Assembly (NCBI GenBank): GCA_021307315.1
Contig: JAJSPD010000040.1
Coordinates: 186,001 to 250,000, forward strand
Length of the DNA stretch: 64,000 bases
From: Bisporella sp. PMI_857
Lineage: Eukaryota; Ascomycota; Leotiomycetes; Helotiales; Helotiaceae
Direction: 5' to 3'
This document shows, in pieces, positions 33,996-44,706 of the stretch (position 1 is the stretch's first letter; each line of letters opens with the position of its first letter). The notes under the pieces were generated by a model, which worked only from the letters and a program-made list of their open reading frames with translations, was not told the DNA's origin and made no database searches. A program made the translations under genes and the position numbers.

Positions 33996-35126
33996 TCATA
34001 ATTTTGGAGACGGCTCGTCAAAAAGGTTTAAGAAGGCAACATGAACCTCCTCTGTGAGATCACTCGCCTGTAAGCTCCGTCCCTTCTTTGCAAAAGCTAA
34101 TCTCGAGCATTCCTGAAAGATTAGCAGGCTTCATAGCAGAATCGGGCAAATATTACTCACTCTTGTCAGAGCACTTCCTCCAAAAGCTGCCAGAGCTAGC
34201 AGTTCCACAGAATCGAGATCCCCTTCATGATCCCATAACTTATCCAGATATGCTTTCCTCCATGCAAGAAACGTAGCTAGACTCCCAGTAAGCGTATCTC
34301 CCTGCCCACCACTCCTCTTCAGTCCACCTTCTATATCGTTAACAAACGTAGTCTCTCCATTTGAAATGTAATCCTTATTCCCTTTCTGTATAATAGTCAC
34401 CCCGCCAAATGCCTTAGCCAGTTTCTTCGCCTGCTCCCCCTCCTCAAGGCCGCTCACATCGAGTCCCTTACTCTTGCACAGCCGTGCGAACTCCACTACA
34501 TTCGGTGTCAATATACATTCTCGATATCCCTGCACTAATTCTGGTTTCGTCTGGGCGAGGTTCAGTCCGTCGGCATCAAGTACAAATGGCATATTCTTGT
34601 CCCTCGCCGCCTCAATGACCTTCGCGCATGTATCTTGCATTAATTGGTCGCGCCCAAGACCGGGACCAATCACCAAGACGTGTAGGCGGGGTAGCATATC
34701 AATGACGGATTTCGCAATGGAGGAGGAGGTGTCGGACGTGCTAGCATGGGAGGATTGTCGCATCAAAGGGTGGACCATCAGATTCGGAGAGTAGGTTTTG
34801 ATCACTGCTGCTGCTTGAGGTTCGCAGATGACATGACTCTGATTTTGTCAGCTTTGTATTTGCTCTGCCGTATGGAAACATACCATATCAGCGCCGAGAC
34901 GAGCGCTGGCCATTGCTGAGAAGTACGGCGCACCAGTATAGTCCTCGCTACCTCCAATTACCGCAACTCTTCCCATTTGGCCTGCGGGGTTAGTTCTGCT
35001 CTCTTGAGGAGAGGGAGAGAGGGGCATACCTTTGTGGAACTTCTCCAGCATGGGAGGGACTATTTTGCGCACTTTTAGCAGGATGTCTTTTGTCGCTTGG
35101 GACATCTTGAGTCCACCTTCAGACAT
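33996..35126 (-). CDS. ATP-dependent (S)-NAD(P)H-hydrate dehydratase
   Basis: Four exons (35126-35030, 34981-34884, 34838-34161, 34112-33996) join in frame to 329 aa, close to yeast YKL151C. The ribokinase-like fold is marked by [74 protein letters not shown] and the catalytic [14 protein letters not shown] with the general-base Asp. This enzyme uses ATP to restore NADH and NADPH from their damaged hydrated forms, acting with NAD(P)HX epimerase. It is a housekeeping metabolite-repair gene. The start at 35126 matches the yeast N-terminus. A longer form with an upstream targeting exon cannot be excluded. Confidence 0.93.
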
Positions 35127-36001
35127 TTGGATTCTGTCAAGGATTTCTTTCGATTCTGGTATAGTTGGAGTGTCATTTTTGTATTACGAAGTTGCTTTCC
35201 TCGCTGCGATGATGTCAGGCATAAAGCCAATGCCAAGAATGACAGGGTTCAGAATAAGCGAGCCCCTGAGCCTTTTCCTAAGCCATGTGAACGGTGACAA
35301 AGAGTGCACACTTATTAAAGCGTGATGTTAAGTCCCTCAAACTCACCCCCCCATTGATTCTCTCCCTAAAAACAGATAGATGTGTAGACAAACTGATTGT
35401 TTAAATGGCAAAACTCCAATGCCCCCATCAGCCCTACCCACCCATCAGCGAAATCCGGATGGACAAGTAGGAAGAGACATCTTGAAACCCCCATTGGACT
35501 TTTAAAGGCGTGCATTTGCATACCACTACCCATTGAAGGGTACAACTTCTCAATTCCTTCATTACACAATAATTGATTGCAATAAGGCGCCCACTATTAT
35601 ATCATCACTTTGAAGTTATGCTAGACATTGTTGCAAGAATATATAGGAGATCATACAAAGGTTAAAGGAATACAGTAAGGTTGATTTATTCACAAGATAC
35701 ATATTTTAACAGCATAGCTTTTTTTTTGGGGCATTTTTTTGCTGGGCATTTTTCGGACAAGTCAACCACCATGTAAGGAAGGATCAAGAAATCAGGCGCC
35801 TAGAGTTAGAGACCCATAGCTAAAGTGGATAGATCGCCAGTGTCGACCGTGTGAAATATTTGTAGTATCATTAACCCACAGCTGAATCAGCTTGCCATTT
35901 GGGCCATTTAGGCTGGCTATTTTTTGTGGTTACATGATAATGCCGCTTTATATATCGAGGAACATGCCGTTTTTAACGAAATTTCTTGACCAAAACTTTA
36001 G
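35127..36001. other. gene-free AT-rich interval containing duplicated segment A
   Basis: Upstream region of the hydrate dehydratase and of the orphan frame at 36002. It contains one copy of a diverged duplication. No start exon for the orphan gene could be placed with confidence. Confidence 0.4.
35400..35930. repeat. diverged segmental duplication, copy A
   Basis: It shares ordered blocks with 36980-37440: GCAAAACTCCAAT at the start, GGACTTTTAAAG against GGATTTTTAAAG, and GAAATCAGG followed by AGTTAGAG and CGCCAGTGTC. Spacing between blocks differs by about 65 bp, so indels are frequent. Function is unknown; it lies just upstream of one of the two paralogous orphan genes. Confidence 0.5.
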
Positions 36002-36607
36002 GATAATTCACTCTTCTTCCCAATTCTCCGAGATGATGATAGGGATACGCCTCTTCCATATACAAAGCAACAATACCGAGCCTATCCTACATCCTACCAG
36101 CAATTATACAACACAAACCCGGACATCTTTCCAGCGACTAAACGCACGATCAAGCGCACTACAGCTCACAAGACAAACTATCCATACAAGCGTCCCCAGC
36201 CTCAGCCTAATTGCAAGGCTCCATTCGATTGGCAGGTCTCTCAAATTGCAGATAGTCTCCTAAAGAAGACCCTCAGAACTGTGCACTATATCTATATTGC
36301 CAAGAAAGATATTCCGGTTAAGCAAGAATGCTTGGAAGATATTTGCCGATTTACGAACGCTCGCTATTTGGTCGCTCACCCATCTGATGGATATTATTGT
36401 GTTTATGGAACCAAGTCAAATAACAGAGACGCCGCTGAGAAAGAATTCGACAAAATTCGGACTGGTCGCAAGAAGTTGAGACTCTTCGATGGCGTCAAGG
36501 ACAACTTTGGCATGGCTTTATATTCTCCAAATTGGGCCTTTCAAATTGAGCATCCTGAAGTCATCCACAACGATCCTAATGATCAGTATCCACTCTTCTA
36601 TAAGTAA
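36002..36607 (+). CDS. orphan protein, paralogue of the 37.9 kb gene (5' end uncertain)
   Basis: The frame is open for about 200 codons after a TAG at 35999-36001 but has no ATG until near its C-terminus. Either an upstream exon is missing (an acceptor-like TTTAG sits exactly at 36001) or the gene is 5'-truncated. The N-terminal half is Pro/Tyr/Thr/Lys-rich (TNYPYKRPQPQPNCK). The C-terminal 110 residues align with the 37.9 kb protein: VHYIYIAKKDIPVKQECLED against KHYIHVLLDSLEVRQEYIGH, then DGYYCVYG against EGYFGIYG, and a shared end (YPLFYK against DRLFNW). The family is not recognised. Confidence 0.5.
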   Translation, partial: DNSLFFPILRDDDRDTPLPYTKQQYRAYPTSYQQLYNTNPDIFPATKRTIKRTTAHKTNYPYKRPQPQPNCKAPFDWQVSQIADSLLKKTLRTVHYIYIAKKDIPVKQECLEDICRFTNARYLVAHPSDGYYCVYGTKSNNRDAAEKEFDKIRTGRKKLRLFDGVKDNFGMALYSPNWAFQIEHPEVIHNDPNDQYPLFYK

Positions 36608-37859
36608 GTACCAAGATTTGTTAGACTTGTAGGTTGCTGCAGATTATCAGAGTAACTTCTAGGCAGAGAGCCTAGAATGTTAACACATGATTGACCGTCG
36701 TGGCTAAAACTACAAAAGGTGTTAGTTGTGCAGGATTAGAAACAATAACATCCCAATAGGTTATGATTGAGGAGTTGATATCCTATGTTCTTATCCAAGG
36801 ATAGTAGAAAAATGAGCCTTACAAGTAGCCAATACCCACTTTCCAACTTTCAAATAAACTTGAATGTGGACTGGAACGTGAGTAAAAGCAAAATTAAATA
36901 AGTCAAAATTAGTGAATTCCCAACAATTACCAGATGTAGCGGTAACCAGGGTGTTTACAGCTGCTAATAAAAATGTAGCAAAATTTAAAATAGCAAAACT
37001 CCAATATTCCCCTTGCACCCTGCTCCTCAACTATCGAAAGCCGAGTTTTGAAGCAGGAAGGAATATCTTGCAAAGATCCCAGCGGATTTTTAAAGTGATT
37101 TCTTTCCCTTATCCAGACAAGGGTTCAGCTACCCTTAGGATGCGTTCCTATGGCCGCCCTTTCTTCACTATAGCTTGAAATGCAATGTCCACATGATGAT
37201 GTTGATTACATGAATTATTATAGTATTGATGAGTTAGGGTGATTTCCGGCGGACTACCAGTAATTTTTCGAACATTTCAAGCTGTGGAAGAAAGGTGCTT
37301 AGGAAATCAGGGGCTTGAAGTTAGAGAGTCATAGCCAAATTAGATGACTCGCCAGTGTCCCGACCGAGGCAATCTTTTACGACTTTGCGAGGTCGGAGTA
37401 ACAAGAGTACTCATTATACCAATAGGCCATGAGGCCATATTGTTTTTTTCAACATAATGCTAAAGGTGGTAAATATACTTACGCTACTCGCATTAAATAT
37501 ATTTGCATACTATTATTCTTTCCTAAAGTGTGCATACATATGTCCCTGTAAACACATCATATTGTACTCCAGGTAACGCACAATACTTTTTAAACACCAT
37601 AATCTTTTTTGAAGGTTTAGGAGATTTTAACAAAATGACTTCACAACAGAGCATCATTTCACAAGGAACTCTTTCTTAGTTGATTGTCTCAGAACTCTGT
37701 GAGAATTACGACCTTTAGGTACTGAATATATTCTATAGGAAAGCCCGATGCTTTTCAATTATGCATCATCTCAAAACAACCATTTAATATGACCTATTAT
37801 TCTCTTTTATCTATTCCAGAATTACAGCACTTCCGTTCTCTTCAAATTTGCTGTCCGTA
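36608..37859. other. gene-free AT-rich interval containing duplicated segment B
   Basis: No coding frame is supported between the two orphan paralogues. The interval contains the second copy of the segmental duplication and long A/T runs near 37440-37520. Confidence 0.4.
36980..37440. repeat. diverged segmental duplication, copy B
   Basis: Same orientation as 35400-35930, with the shared blocks described there. The tail also matches loosely (CCATGAGGCCATATTGTTTTT against GCCATTTAGGCTGGCTATTTT). No gene follows it on the plus strand. Confidence 0.5.
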
Positions 37860-38712
37860 TTACCAGTTGAACAATCTATCTTCGTTGAATGTATCGTAAC
37901 GAGGGTCATCATCAGGATAATATTCCACAACCTTTCTGCCCGTGTCATAAAGGACCAGACTGAGCTCAAAGCTGCCATATTCAGGACAAAATTTCCTTTT
38001 TTTCGTGCAGATATTCGAGAACATCTCTTGCGCCTTGTGCCCAGCAACAGCACTATTGCCGTAAATTCCAAAATAGCCTTCATCAACGTTTGCGATCAGG
38101 CACTTTGACCTCAAGAATGCCTGTAGGTGTCCGATATACTCCTGCCTAACCTCTAAACTGTCCAGCAAGACATGGATATAGTGTTTACCGCTGACCACAT
38201 CCTTCACCGGGTTGCTGACTATGCCGGTGGGGAAAACTTTATAACGGGTCGCATTTGGAGCATGCCAGGTGTTGTTTAGATGCCGCTTAGCGGTGAATTT
38301 CTTTGTCACTGATTGATCTATAGGATCTCCAACAGCTGCGAAAATTACTGAACCCGAGATCCGGGGTGTAGCAGGCGAGGCTGGGACTTCGGTGGATAAT
38401 GGTATAAAGTCTGGCTGGGCTGTGGAAGGTTTAGGGTTCTATAGTCGATACATTAGCTCTGTGTTATTGGCCGTGCCTAGGACTTTAACTTGCGTCTTCT
38501 TTCGCAGCGATATGCTGCAAAGCAATCTTGTTAGGTTTTTTTGTCAAAAGTTTAATCATCTGTGCCTTAAACCTCTCGAGTACATCGCCTTCTCTTTGAA
38601 TTGCATCGAGGAGATCTGAGCTGAGACCTTGGGCTTTTACTCGCTCTACCAATGCTTCGCTACTCATGGAATTGATCTCAACAGAAATAGTTATTTCCTT
38701 CAAGGCTGCCAT
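37860..38712 (-). CDS. orphan protein, paralogue of the 36.0 kb frame
   Basis: Two exons (38712-38490, 38419-37860) join in frame to about 260 aa. The first exon is helical and charged (MAALKEITISVEINSMSSEA, then KAQMIKLLTKKPNK). The acceptor at 38420 is the only nearby AG that avoids a stop. The donor is GTTAAA, so this junction is moderately sure. After a Pro/Ser linker comes a C-terminal domain of about 110 residues (SGKHYIHVLLDSLEVRQEYI, DEGYFGIYGNSA, FELSLVLYDTGRKVVEYYPD) shared with the 36.0 kb frame. The pair diverges strongly but keeps length and motif order, so a protein family is being maintained. Function is unknown; no signal peptide. Confidence 0.55.
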
Positions 38713-39087
38713 AGTTGGTCTTGTAATGCGGCTGTTTGATTTTGGTTAGAGAAGGGAGTAATCAGTCGACGCTGGAAGTGTTGTCAAAACCCGTCCGCAA
38801 GCCCATAGCTGCCTATTTCAACTCATATATTCAGTTAAACTCGTGTATTCATTTGGAAACGGGATCGTCACATAGACAAGGCTGTGACTGGCTGATGAGA
38901 ATACTACCATGAAGTGATTGATATTCAGTAAGCGAACTATTCATAATACAACAATTTCAATCTCGACTACTATTTTACCGAAATTACTTTATATCTAGGC
39001 GAGATAATACATTGCCAGCAAGATGTTGTACTGGCCCTTAGATATTTATCGCCATACTACCATACCATTGCAAGCGTTAACATCAGC
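38713..39087. promoter_or_regulatory. divergent upstream region
   Basis: AT-rich spacer between the starts of the minus-strand orphan at 38712 and the plus-strand orphan at 39088. It probably contains both promoters. Confidence 0.4.
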
Positions 39088-40274
39088 ATGAAGTTTCGGC
39101 CACAGACCTCGAAATATTACATTGAGCATCGACCACAGGCAACTAGCAGCGATGAATCAAAATTACATGGAGCACAAGGAAGGATTCTCCTGAACGATAA
39201 GGGCGTTAAGGCAACTGCTTCAAGCGGCCGGGATAGCTCAAAAAAACTCAAGAGTCACAAAGATAATGGGGCTGTCAATATAGGAAATTTGCCACCGCAA
39301 TCTCAAACTTCATTGTATCCATCCAAAACAGCATCCAAAGTCTGTTTTTGCTCTATGGTTAGTCACTTATCATTAAAGGAGTTAGTTACATTGTGGTACT
39401 GAAAACGAAAGGCTCGCAGACTTTGGGCCAAGTTTTATACTTCACCATTATTCTGTCTATGAACGCGATACATTAGTCGCACTGACCTCCCCGCCCTCGG
39501 CATAAAGCTCTTGAAGATTAACTGCTAGTGGCCTAATAGGATCTGTACAGTGGAGCCATGTTCCATCACAGAGGGTGCAAAGACCATCCTAAACCTGCTC
39601 GATCTTGCCACCGCCCGAGGAGCTCATTCTCCACTATCCCGTCGCATCACGACCAGTTTGTCGTATCTCTTCTCTCTTCCAAGAACACCTTCGAAACCAA
39701 AGCTACCGCAAGTTCCAAAAACAAGAATAATCCCATAAATTATAGTGACCGATTTATCAACGATATCGATCCTGAGGCGGGATTTCAAACCAATTCTGAA
39801 GGATCTGACGAGTCGGATGCAGACATGGTCGAGAAGGAGGAAGCATACAATTCATCAGGAGTAAAAGGAGAGTGCCTGGACGACCCATCCACGGATACCG
39901 ATGACCAAAAAGATGCGCATAGATCTTGCACGGAGTGGGACCACTGCGAGCGGTGCAGGGATACCAAATACTCATTTGCGGCGGTTATCGCAAGGCTGGA
40001 GCGCGAAGCAAAGAAGGAAGCTCGCCAACAGAAGAAACTTCAACAACGCATTTTGTGGGAGAGGACCGACGAAGCCCTCTTAGACCGACGGATCAAGTTT
40101 TGCAAGCGTTTTGGGATCGATGCGTATAAATTTGAGGTCACTCCTGGGGAGAAGAGATTGGCGAGGGACACGATTCTGGGAAAGTGGCAATGCAAAAGCC
40201 GTAGCCCCCTGCGCAAATGCTGGACAATGGTCAGATATCAGGCAAAGCAGGGCTCTAGATCTTTACGAAAATAG
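39088..40274 (+). CDS. orphan hypothetical protein, about 334 aa
   Basis: Exon 1 (39088-39357) and exon 2 (39540-40274) join in frame through a 182-bp intron with GTTAGT donor and TAATAG acceptor. The N-terminal part is Ser/Lys-rich. The junction region contains KVCFCSMDLYSGAMFHHRGC, then KDHPKPARSCHRPRS, a Cys/His cluster that could bind zinc. An acidic stretch (SEGSDESDADMVEKEE) is followed by a CERC pair and a long charged helix (RLEREAKKEARQQKKLQQRI), probably a coiled coil. The C-terminus is basic (GKWQCKSRSPLRK). The family is unknown. The C-terminal LARDTILGKWQCKSR-like end weakly resembles the 46.0 kb orphan. Confidence 0.5.
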
Positions 40275-40742
40275 ATAGTTGATTCTTGCCGAGGCAAAGA
40301 TGTGCTGTCTGGAGCTGGTGGGTCAGAATCCTACTGGTAAGTCTAGGAGCGACCAGAGTTTCCTATGACTCCAAGGAGTGGACCGCATCGGGATCTTTAT
40401 AGTAGCTGCTTCTTACTCTAATAAAGTTTTGCAGTCTCGGCCTCTTTTTTGCTTTTAGCATAACTACAGCCAACAGTCTCAGACTATTAAGATGTCGTGA
40501 TAGCATCCATTCTTGGTCCTTTGCCCCATCGGTAGGATTCCTGGTGAAGCCGATTTTGGATCCCTCTCTTAGTCGCCCCCTGCACTTCCGTCTTTCATCT
40601 GACGTTAAATCTCTCCTTTTGCCTATTACCGCAGCCTGATAGCGTATCATTCAGACTTCAAATATATTATGCCATCAAACGAGTTTGCACATACTATTGG
40701 GACCATACAGCCTGCTCTTTAATCTACCTGATCGTCAAGAAG
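40275..40742. other. gene-free interval
   Basis: A 95-codon minus-strand frame (40650-40363) is Arg/Lys-rich and without a motif. No gene is claimed. Confidence 0.35.
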
Positions 40743-41245
40743 ATGTCTACCCCAAACAGCAGTAGGTCACTTATTCGAGTTCTTAATCTTCCGGTAAGCG
40801 TGTTTGGCAGCAGAAAGTTGACATATGTTAAACAATCACACCTCCTCCTAGAGTCCAAGTCCAAGTCAACGCTACTGGTCGAACCCGAACTCTCCCACCA
40901 GGTTCTGCGAAAGCTTTGTCTCTGACTGGCATTTATGAGAAGTCCCGTTTCCCCTCATGTTTATTAGCTTCAAACAGACTTATTTTCAATGGAATTTCCC
41001 TCCACTTTGCACCAGTCGAAGGCTCCAAATGCAAAGTCGCTCACCAACACTATAATCCCGATCGACATCATCCACCCTCCGAGAGTGTTGAACTCGAGAG
41101 CACCCAAAAACCCATGAACCGCCTGTGCTGCTCGACCAAGTCCGCCAACGCGGTACCAGAATTAAGGAAGAGCGCAAGCACAGAATTAATTCCATCAAGA
41201 TCCACGCCTCTTCTCGTGCTCCTGCCAACGGCCGTCCCAGTCTGA
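40743..41245 (+). pseudogene. possible remnant of a small orphan gene
   Basis: A short first exon-like piece (MSTPNSSRSLIRVLNLP, donor GTAAGC at 40793) is followed downstream by two frames that read on from each other with one shift. These are SLTNTIIPIDIIHPPRVLNS near 41040-41100 and VLLDQVRQRGTRIKEERKHR near 41130-41190. The latter is basic and helix-like. No known family. It may be a decayed gene of the orphan class seen nearby. Confidence 0.25.
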
Positions 41246-42289
41246 AGATGTTATGAGAGGGTAGTCTGGCTCGTGTAAACTAAGCTTTGTCTGCTATTTG
41301 TGGGTTCGCCTGGAGAAAGTCGTTCTGTGTTGGAGAAATATGAGCTCGCGCCAGTTTGGGCTTTTGGCAAGCAGAATGCACCGTATTTCAACTGTTGGTT
41401 CTTGGTCCTGTGCGTGCTCTGGCTGACAGACTGGTGCTACTTGTTGCCAGGCCATTGCCGTTTCTCTCAGTTAGCCTGGGGGTTTGCCTTGAAGCCGAGT
41501 AAACCCTACCTTCACCAGGGCTTACAGGAATTCGTGAATTGCTCTGAATTCAATTCTCTCGAAGTTCTATGATTTGGGGACCATTACAGTTTCAAAAATT
41601 AACAAGTAGAGACTACGCAGATGCACTCAGTGCAATTGCGGACTTTACAGTGTTCCCTAAACTTGTCTGGCAGCCTTCCTGAGTGAAAAGGAGCCTCGAC
41701 TGGTCTATGAATACCCATGAAATTTGGTGCTTGGCTCTAAAGGTAGTCAAGATCTAGGATTTAGATGATTTGCGGCTTTTCTGCGCCTGAATTTTGCCCG
41801 ATGGAGATGGATTAAATGATGAAAATGAGTTGCTGGGCCTGGCTTTTGGACTGGCTGTGGCTCCTTCTTTTTCTGGTCTTGCCCGGCTCGTTCTCACACC
41901 AAAACTTCAAGTCTTCCCGGCATAAAACATGAGAGAGATAAAACCACAAAAATAAGCCCTTCAATTTGACGGGACTAAAAAAGAATTGTCCCCCCAAAAG
42001 AGACTTTTTTCGCGTACGCAGCCTAAACCAGTGGGGACTTGTGCACTACAGGCACAAGTTTTACTAAGACGGCGACTTCAACACACCAGCTTGAACCTCG
42101 GTCAAGTTGACGTTTCTGTTGAAGGCAGTCTGGTTATTTGATCTATGAGTTATTTTCGCTCACATTCCTCTAATGCTCGTAATTGTTTACTTAGCACTGC
42201 CTACCTAGGCGGCGAGATGTAGCAAGCTACTTCCTAAGTCCAAGTGATTCTGTACTCGTTCTGTACTTGCTTGGATATTCCGTGTCGGC
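41246..42289. other. gene-free interval
   Basis: About 1 kb without a convincing coding region or repeat. Confidence 0.4.
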
Positions 42290-42909
42290 TCGGAAGCACC
42301 GCTTAGTCGGCTTTCCATATAACTTGCATCATGGAGGGTATTCTATACGCCAAGCCAATTCTAGGCCCGACTACAAGCTTGAGCCCTTTCCTATATACTG
42401 CCTGTCTAGTGGCCTCTGTGTTAACTACACCAACAACGGGGGGCATATCTTGCACATTCACTTGAAACTCGACCACAATAACAAGGTCATTGCGAATACC
42501 ATGACCGATAAGGACGATTTTCCAATGCTTCTTGTTTGGTATAGCATTATCTTCAAGTCTGGTAGACTCACTTGATATTGTCTGGTTATAGCCAGCTTGA
42601 AATAAATTCCGAAAGACGAACACAGACTCACTGTTTATTCGGTGTTCTCAATATAGAACATACTCCTAATAAAAGTAGCAATGTTTTTATGGCCTCGATT
42701 TTCTGAGGTGCCGGTGAGGAAGTATTTATATCTGTACCGGTGCAGCTGTGTCGCGATGATATGAGTTCAGATTTCTCTTCCAACTGACGAGTGTCAAAGA
42801 TAGAGACACCAATCTCGCCAATCCTTGAATTGCCAGCGACATTTCTCCCTTCAATGTCCAAGGACATGAAAACGACATCTATCAGAGGAGTGAAAATGGG
42901 GTGTGGCAT
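42290..42909 (-). pseudogene. GFD2/YDR514C-like (ribonuclease H-fold) pseudogene
   Basis: From the ATG at 42909 the reading gives PLIDVVFMSLDIEGRN and SRIGEIGVSIFDTRQLEE, the first exonuclease-like motif (S-x-D-x-E) of the fungal GFD2/YDR514C C-terminal domain. A shift near 42735 is needed to reach YFLTGTSENRGHKN, and another near 42640 to reach VFVFRNLFQAGYNQ. KKHWKIVLIGHGIRNDLVIV follows, the GHG-x-x-x-D motif, then VNTEATRQAVYRKG. The C-terminal LHDASYME-like motif is again out of frame. At least three frame breaks make this a relic. Confidence 0.6.
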
Positions 42910-44194
42910 CTTTGTAATTCCGACAATAGAGGCGAGAGCCTGCGGTTTGCTTGAATGAGATGCGTTTAACTCAACCCATTTTGAAAGCGCTTACTATGCG
43001 GATTCCATGTTCGAAGTATGATGGGAATGTTGGTTAAAATTATGGCTTTAGTGTAGGGCGCTACCTGCCAAGCGCAGTCCAAAATAAAATATTATGTACC
43101 AACAAAGACCACTTTTGTTGAGAGATATATATTTAGATATAATAATATTGGCCATGAGCAATAAATACAGTCGTATAAAATTATCTTGCCGAAAAGTAGA
43201 GAAATCCAAGAATTTAATCAAATTAGCAGACGAGGGTGTCAGAGCATAGCATGCTTTCAATTGTGGTGTTACCCACGAATGGCCAATGAATGGCTCGAGT
43301 CTTCTCTCATTATGCGTAATATATGTTTCTGAATGATGATAGACGTGCTATTGCATGCACTTCTTAATCAAACCATGACCTAGCCTATGCAGAGTTGATC
43401 GTCTCATTTAAAGAACCCATCTCAAGATAGCCAAGGATAATTTGATAAGAAAGTAGAAGTAAATCGGACTGTAAAATTGAGCAGAAATAATCAATTGGGG
43501 CCGATTCTTGTCGAACAAGGGCTGAGAGCAAAACATCCTAAGTTTCCGAGCAGCGAAAAATAGTGGGGGACAATTCAAGCTGGGAAAACGGAGTCGGTTA
43601 GGTGGGAAGTCAGATACATCATCTACTAAGGTGTAGGAAGTGTGCTAATGCGGAACTTTGAGGTTGAAATGACATTAGGCGCACAAATGTCTAATAGACA
43701 GAAAGTTAAAGTTGGTTTCAAGGATAAAGATGTGTCAGGAGCACATATAGAGGCCTGAGATGTAGGGCACTTGCAGATTTGTCAAGGGGTGGACGGTGTT
43801 TCAGGGGCCGAAAACCTTACAAGATATGTCCAGGACTTTGGGAAACAAGCAGGGAATATCAAATACCTTGTTACTTGAGTTCAATTCAAACTCCTGCCTG
43901 CTTCCATCACATTTAAATAGTAACTTCAGTCTATCAAACTGGGATCAGGATTTTGATCTTGGCCTTTGGAATATGGCAAATGTCTCATCTCGAATCGTTG
44001 TACACGTGACCTATATGCTATGTAGTAGGGTTGAAACGATGCATTCATGAAAGTAATGTTCATGTTAAGGCACGGCTCTTGTAAGAACTTTGCACTATAC
44101 ATTCCACAAAACATATCATTTTCCATTCTATAGAGCTGTTCCACTGTAAGCATATAATGCTTTGCCAGCTTGATGCCCATCCCACAGGATATTA
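42910..44194. other. gene-free AT-rich interval
   Basis: No supported gene. Short frames at 43048-43260 (-), 43796-44050 (+) and 44201-43926 (-) are AT-biased and motif-free. Confidence 0.4.
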
Positions 44195-44279
44195 CAGTCA
44201 AACCTGGTTATATCGGAACGCTCGGTGCCAAACCAACCTTCCGATATGACGAGTTCCGATATAGCCAGGTTTGACTGTA
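44193..44279. mobile_element. 83-bp palindromic MITE with TA target duplication
   Basis: The element 44195-44277 starts CAGTCAAACCTGGTTATATC and ends with the near-perfect inverse complement, closing GCCAGGTTTGACTG. TA lies on both sides (44193-44194, 44278-44279). The inverted repeats are about 27 bp with one C/T difference, and a third TTCCGATAT copy sits in the centre. CAGT-starting ends and TA duplication fit a non-autonomous Tc1/mariner (pogo/Tigger-type) element. Its ends differ from those of the 12.2 kb element. Confidence 0.75.
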
Positions 44280-44706
44280 CTAACGAAGAAGCAGGAAACA
44301 TATTGTATAGTTGGAGTCTTTAAAGACTGCTTGTATTGTTCAAAGTAGTGAATTGACTGCTATGTATGATTTCGTCAAGCTCACCTTCGATAGTCCTTCT
44401 CTAAACATTGATTTGCCTCTTGTTGTTCCTTGCGCCTAGCCCACCTACTCACAAAGGCCGCGCATTGCCATAGACTGACAGTGCGATCAGCAGCACTCTA
44501 CGCGTCACAAAAAGAATACGACTTACACGAGTAATCATGGCAATTGCGCGTAATGATTAGCACGTTTATTTGGGAGAATTGGAAACCATACGACCGCTTT
44601 AAAATCGCTCCAAAATCTGCGAAACTGGTAGTACAACAGACCAGATGAATCTGCCAACACATTAAGACTAACATGTCCATAGGCAGATCTTCGGGGGGAG
44701 CCCACG
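44280..44706. other. gene-free interval
   Basis: Upstream DNA of the orphan ORF at 44707. No other feature. Confidence 0.35.
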
